Source of the DNA: Streptomyces sp. NBC_00461 | GTDB lineage: Bacteria; Actinomycetota; Actinomycetes; Streptomycetales; Streptomycetaceae | Assembly: GCF_036013935.1 (NCBI RefSeq) | Contig: NZ_CP107902.1 | Location: 9,333,001 to 9,397,000 of the forward strand | Direction: 5' to 3' | DNA: 64,000 nucleotides | Notes under the pieces: generated by a model | The model's database searches: none | What the model was told of the DNA's origin: nothing | Seen by the model: only the letters and a program-made list of their open reading frames with translations | Shown: piece after piece, positions 62,224 through 64,000 of the stretch | How the letters are laid out: each line of letters begins with the position of its first letter | Position numbering within the stretch: position 1 is the first letter of the stretch | Made by a program: the position numbers and the translations under genes

Positions 62224-62582
62224 CGTTGAGTACTCCCGTGGTGTGGCGCACGCAAGAGGTGCTGGGGAATGCAGGGCTGCGTCGATCGCCGACGTGGGGT
62301 ACGGCGCGGGCCGCCGGGGTGAGAGCCCCGGGGCGCTGGGTCCGGGACGGGCAGAAGACCGTTCCGGAACGGAGAAACTTATGAGGCACTACAGCCTCAA
62401 GTGGGTCGGAGTGTGACATGCCCCAGCGGGCTTGGGGAGAGGGTCGCCGCAAGAAAATCCAGGATCTCAAGCTGATTCCGCGATGACCTCGGCAGATGCG
62501 GGCTCGTTCACCGTCGCGAGTGTTGCTCCCGACCGCAACCGGTAACTACACTCACTCTAAAGTTTCTGCCGGAGGAGAGATG
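62224..62582. other. Divergent regulatory region between importer and Rieske oxygenase genes
   Basis: No gene is seen in this 359-bp spacer. It contains a perfect palindrome CCGTTCCGGAACGG (62359-62372), an inverted repeat TGAGGC-N6-GCCTCA (62382-62399), and a candidate promoter for the oxygenase: TTGCTC (62523-62528), 18-bp spacer, TACACT (62547-62552), then GGAGGAGAG at the ribosome site. Both divergent units could share one regulator here. Confidence 0.6.
62523..62552 (+). promoter_or_regulatory. Candidate promoter of Rieske oxygenase gene
   Basis: TTGCTC (62523-62528) and TACACT (62547-62552), 18 bp apart, predict a start near 62559 and a leader of about 24 nt with GGAGGAGAG at 62571-62579. 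Confidence 0.5.
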
Positions 62583-63989
62583 ATGGACGAAACATCGGAG
62601 CTGGGCACGGCGCGGTGCCCCGGGCCCAGCGTCCAGGACTACCTCGACCAGGACAGCCGCCCTGTTCCCCCCGCGCTGAGGTACGAGCGGAACGACCACC
62701 TCGGCAGCGAGGACATCGACACCGCCCGCTTCACCTCCCGCGAATGGGCCGAACGCGAGATGCGGCAGGTGTGGCGCCGTGTCTGGCAGTTCGCCTGCCT
62801 GGAGAGCGAGATTCCCGAGGTCGGCGACCACGAGGTCTACGAGATCGGCGACGACTCGCTCATCGTCGTGCGCACGGCCCCCGACGAGATCCGCGCCTTC
62901 GTCAACGTCTGCCTGCACCGCGGACGCAAACTGCGCACCGGCGGCGGCAACGTCAGCGAGTTCCGCTGCTCGTTCCACGGCTTCGCCTGGAACCTCGACG
63001 GCACGATGCAGACCCCGCCCTGCGCCTGGGACTTCCCGCACGTCACCCCGGAGAAGTTCGCCCTCCCCGAGGCCCAGGTGGCCACCTGGCGCGGCTTCGT
63101 CTTCATCAACATGGACCCGTACGCGGAGTCCTTCGACTCCTACCGCGGCACCTTCGACGACTACTACATCTGGCCACTGGAGAACCGCTACAAGTCGCTG
63201 CACATCGCCAAGGTGCTGCCCTGCAACTGGAAGATCGCACAGGACGCCTTCATCGAGTCCTTCCATGTGATCGCCACGCACCCGCAGATGCTGCCGTGGC
63301 TCGCCGACGCCAACTCCCAGTACGACGTCATCGCGGACCAGCCGAACTGGAACCGGATGATCAACATCCAGGGCGCGCCCAGCCCGCACGTGGCGGAGTC
63401 CGTCACGGAGGAGGACGTCCTCGAGACGTTCTACGACTCGCGTTCGTTCTACGCCGCGGCCCAGGGCCGTGACCTGGTGATGCAGGAGGGCGACGATCTG
63501 CCGGCGATCCCGCCGGGCGGCACCGCCCGCCAGGTCCTCGCCGAGCGGATGCGCGCGCAACTGGCGGCCACCTCGCAGCAGGACTTCTCGCAGACCGCCG
63601 ACACCGAACTGCTGGACGCCATCAACTACTTGCTGTTCCCCAACTTCAACCCCTGGGGCGGCGCCAAGTCCAACATCATCTACCGGTTCCGGCCCAACGG
63701 CCTCGACCCGGACTCCTGCACCGCGGAGATCATCTTCATGTCGTCCCCGAAGCAGCCCGGCGAGATGCCGCCCCCGGTGAAGGTCCGCTGGGTGCCGGAG
63801 GACATGCTCTTCGCCGACATCCCCGAACTCGGCGTGCTCGGCCCCGTCTTCGACCAGGACTGCGAAAACCTCCCCTACGTCCAGCAGGGCCTCAAGGCGA
63901 TGCGCAAGCCGGGCATCACCCTGGCCAACTACCAGGAGAGCCGCATCCGCCACTTCAACCGGACGCTCGACCAGTGGATGGATCAGTGA
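62583..63989 (+). CDS. Rieske non-heme iron oxygenase, alpha subunit
   Basis: A 468-residue ring-hydroxylating oxygenase. The Rieske 2Fe-2S ligands are Cys110 and His112 (VCLHRGRKL) and Cys129 and His132 (RCSFHGF). The mononuclear iron site is DAFIESFHVIATHPQ near residue 220, with a later Asp (VFDQDCEN). ATG 62583 is favoured over the adjacent in-frame ATG 62580 by spacing from GGAGG. Length and the LFPNFNPWGGAKSNIIYRF region resemble actinobacterial alpha subunits acting on steroid-, terpenoid- or aromatic-like acids; the substrate is unknown. No small beta subunit is seen in the window, and its reductase is probably the one at 49856. Confidence 0.95.
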   Translation: MDETSELGTARCPGPSVQDYLDQDSRPVPPALRYERNDHLGSEDIDTARFTSREWAEREMRQVWRRVWQFACLESEIPEVGDHEVYEIGDDSLIVVRTAPDEIRAFVNVCLHRGRKLRTGGGNVSEFRCSFHGFAWNLDGTMQTPPCAWDFPHVTPEKFALPEAQVATWRGFVFINMDPYAESFDSYRGTFDDYYIWPLENRYKSLHIAKVLPCNWKIAQDAFIESFHVIATHPQMLPWLADANSQYDVIADQPNWNRMINIQGAPSPHVAESVTEEDVLETFYDSRSFYAAAQGRDLVMQEGDDLPAIPPGGTARQVLAERMRAQLAATSQQDFSQTADTELLDAINYLLFPNFNPWGGAKSNIIYRFRPNGLDPDSCTAEIIFMSSPKQPGEMPPPVKVRWVPEDMLFADIPELGVLGPVFDQDCENLPYVQQGLKAMRKPGITLANYQESRIRHFNRTLDQWMDQ

Positions 63990-64000
63990 CCCACCCCGTG

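Overview
The window looks like chromosomal DNA from a Streptomyces or close relative. The evidence is very high GC, strong third-position GC bias, many GTG starts, AGGAGG-type ribosome sites mixed with apparently leaderless genes, and many actinomycete families (TerD, Rv1733c-like, DUF4865, Cds1-like desulfhydrase, SHOCT, HpnB-like). I see no rRNA, tRNA, CRISPR array, prophage or insertion sequence. Function names rest on motif recognition from the translated sequence; no database search was run.

1-12.1 kb: the tail of a DAO-family oxidoreductase, small TfoX-like and YCII proteins, a GNAT/FemAB-like transferase, a trypsin-like PDZ protease, an epoxide-hydrolase-like enzyme, a DUF4386 membrane protein and a GH15 glycosidase. 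A DeoR repressor is divergent from a SIS isomerase and class II aldolase pair, with 17-bp-spaced operator repeats between them. 12-17.2 kb: AlkB-like dioxygenase, ROK regulator, RpiB-like isomerase, and pseudouridine kinase (with its own HTH) plus pseudouridine-5'-phosphate glycosidase. Taken together, 8-17 kb is rich in sugar-phosphate metabolism.

17.3-20.4 kb: a compact operon of TetR, cupin, DUF4865, phosphotriesterase-like hydrolase and tautomerase, with a palindromic operator at the TetR start. 20.5-24.1 kb: a coupled SHOCT / ABC ATPase / FtsX permease set. 24.1-28.3 kb: HATPase, an unknown small protein, a cysteine desulfhydrase, SRPBCC and a second DeoR regulator. 28.5-34.1 kb: a membrane protein whose alpha/beta-hydrolase motifs are split by about 600 residues and which has the only in-frame TTA codon I found, a beta-helix/AAA+ fusion, and an Rv1733c-like protein. 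34.2-43.4 kb: MOSC, a low-complexity protein, TerD, HpnB-like glycosyltransferase, racemase, small membrane proteins, Lnt and a Nudix hydrolase.

43.4-64 kb: a catabolic region. It has hydroxybutyrate-type SDR, GAF/PucR regulator and MFS transporter, then a minus-strand CoA operon (acyl-CoA ligase, histidine phosphatase, thiolase, VanB-type reductase, a broken isobutyryl-CoA mutase, 3-hydroxyacyl-CoA dehydrogenase). Divergent to it are acyl-CoA dehydrogenase, SDR and ThuA. A CUT2-like ABC importer follows, whose ATPase has an in-frame stop, with a zinc alcohol dehydrogenase. A divergent Rieske oxygenase closes the window. The parts suggest uptake, hydroxylation, CoA activation and beta-oxidation-like breakdown of an unidentified carboxylic or alicyclic/aromatic compound. 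The two damaged genes suggest the pathway is partly decayed or that the assembly has errors.
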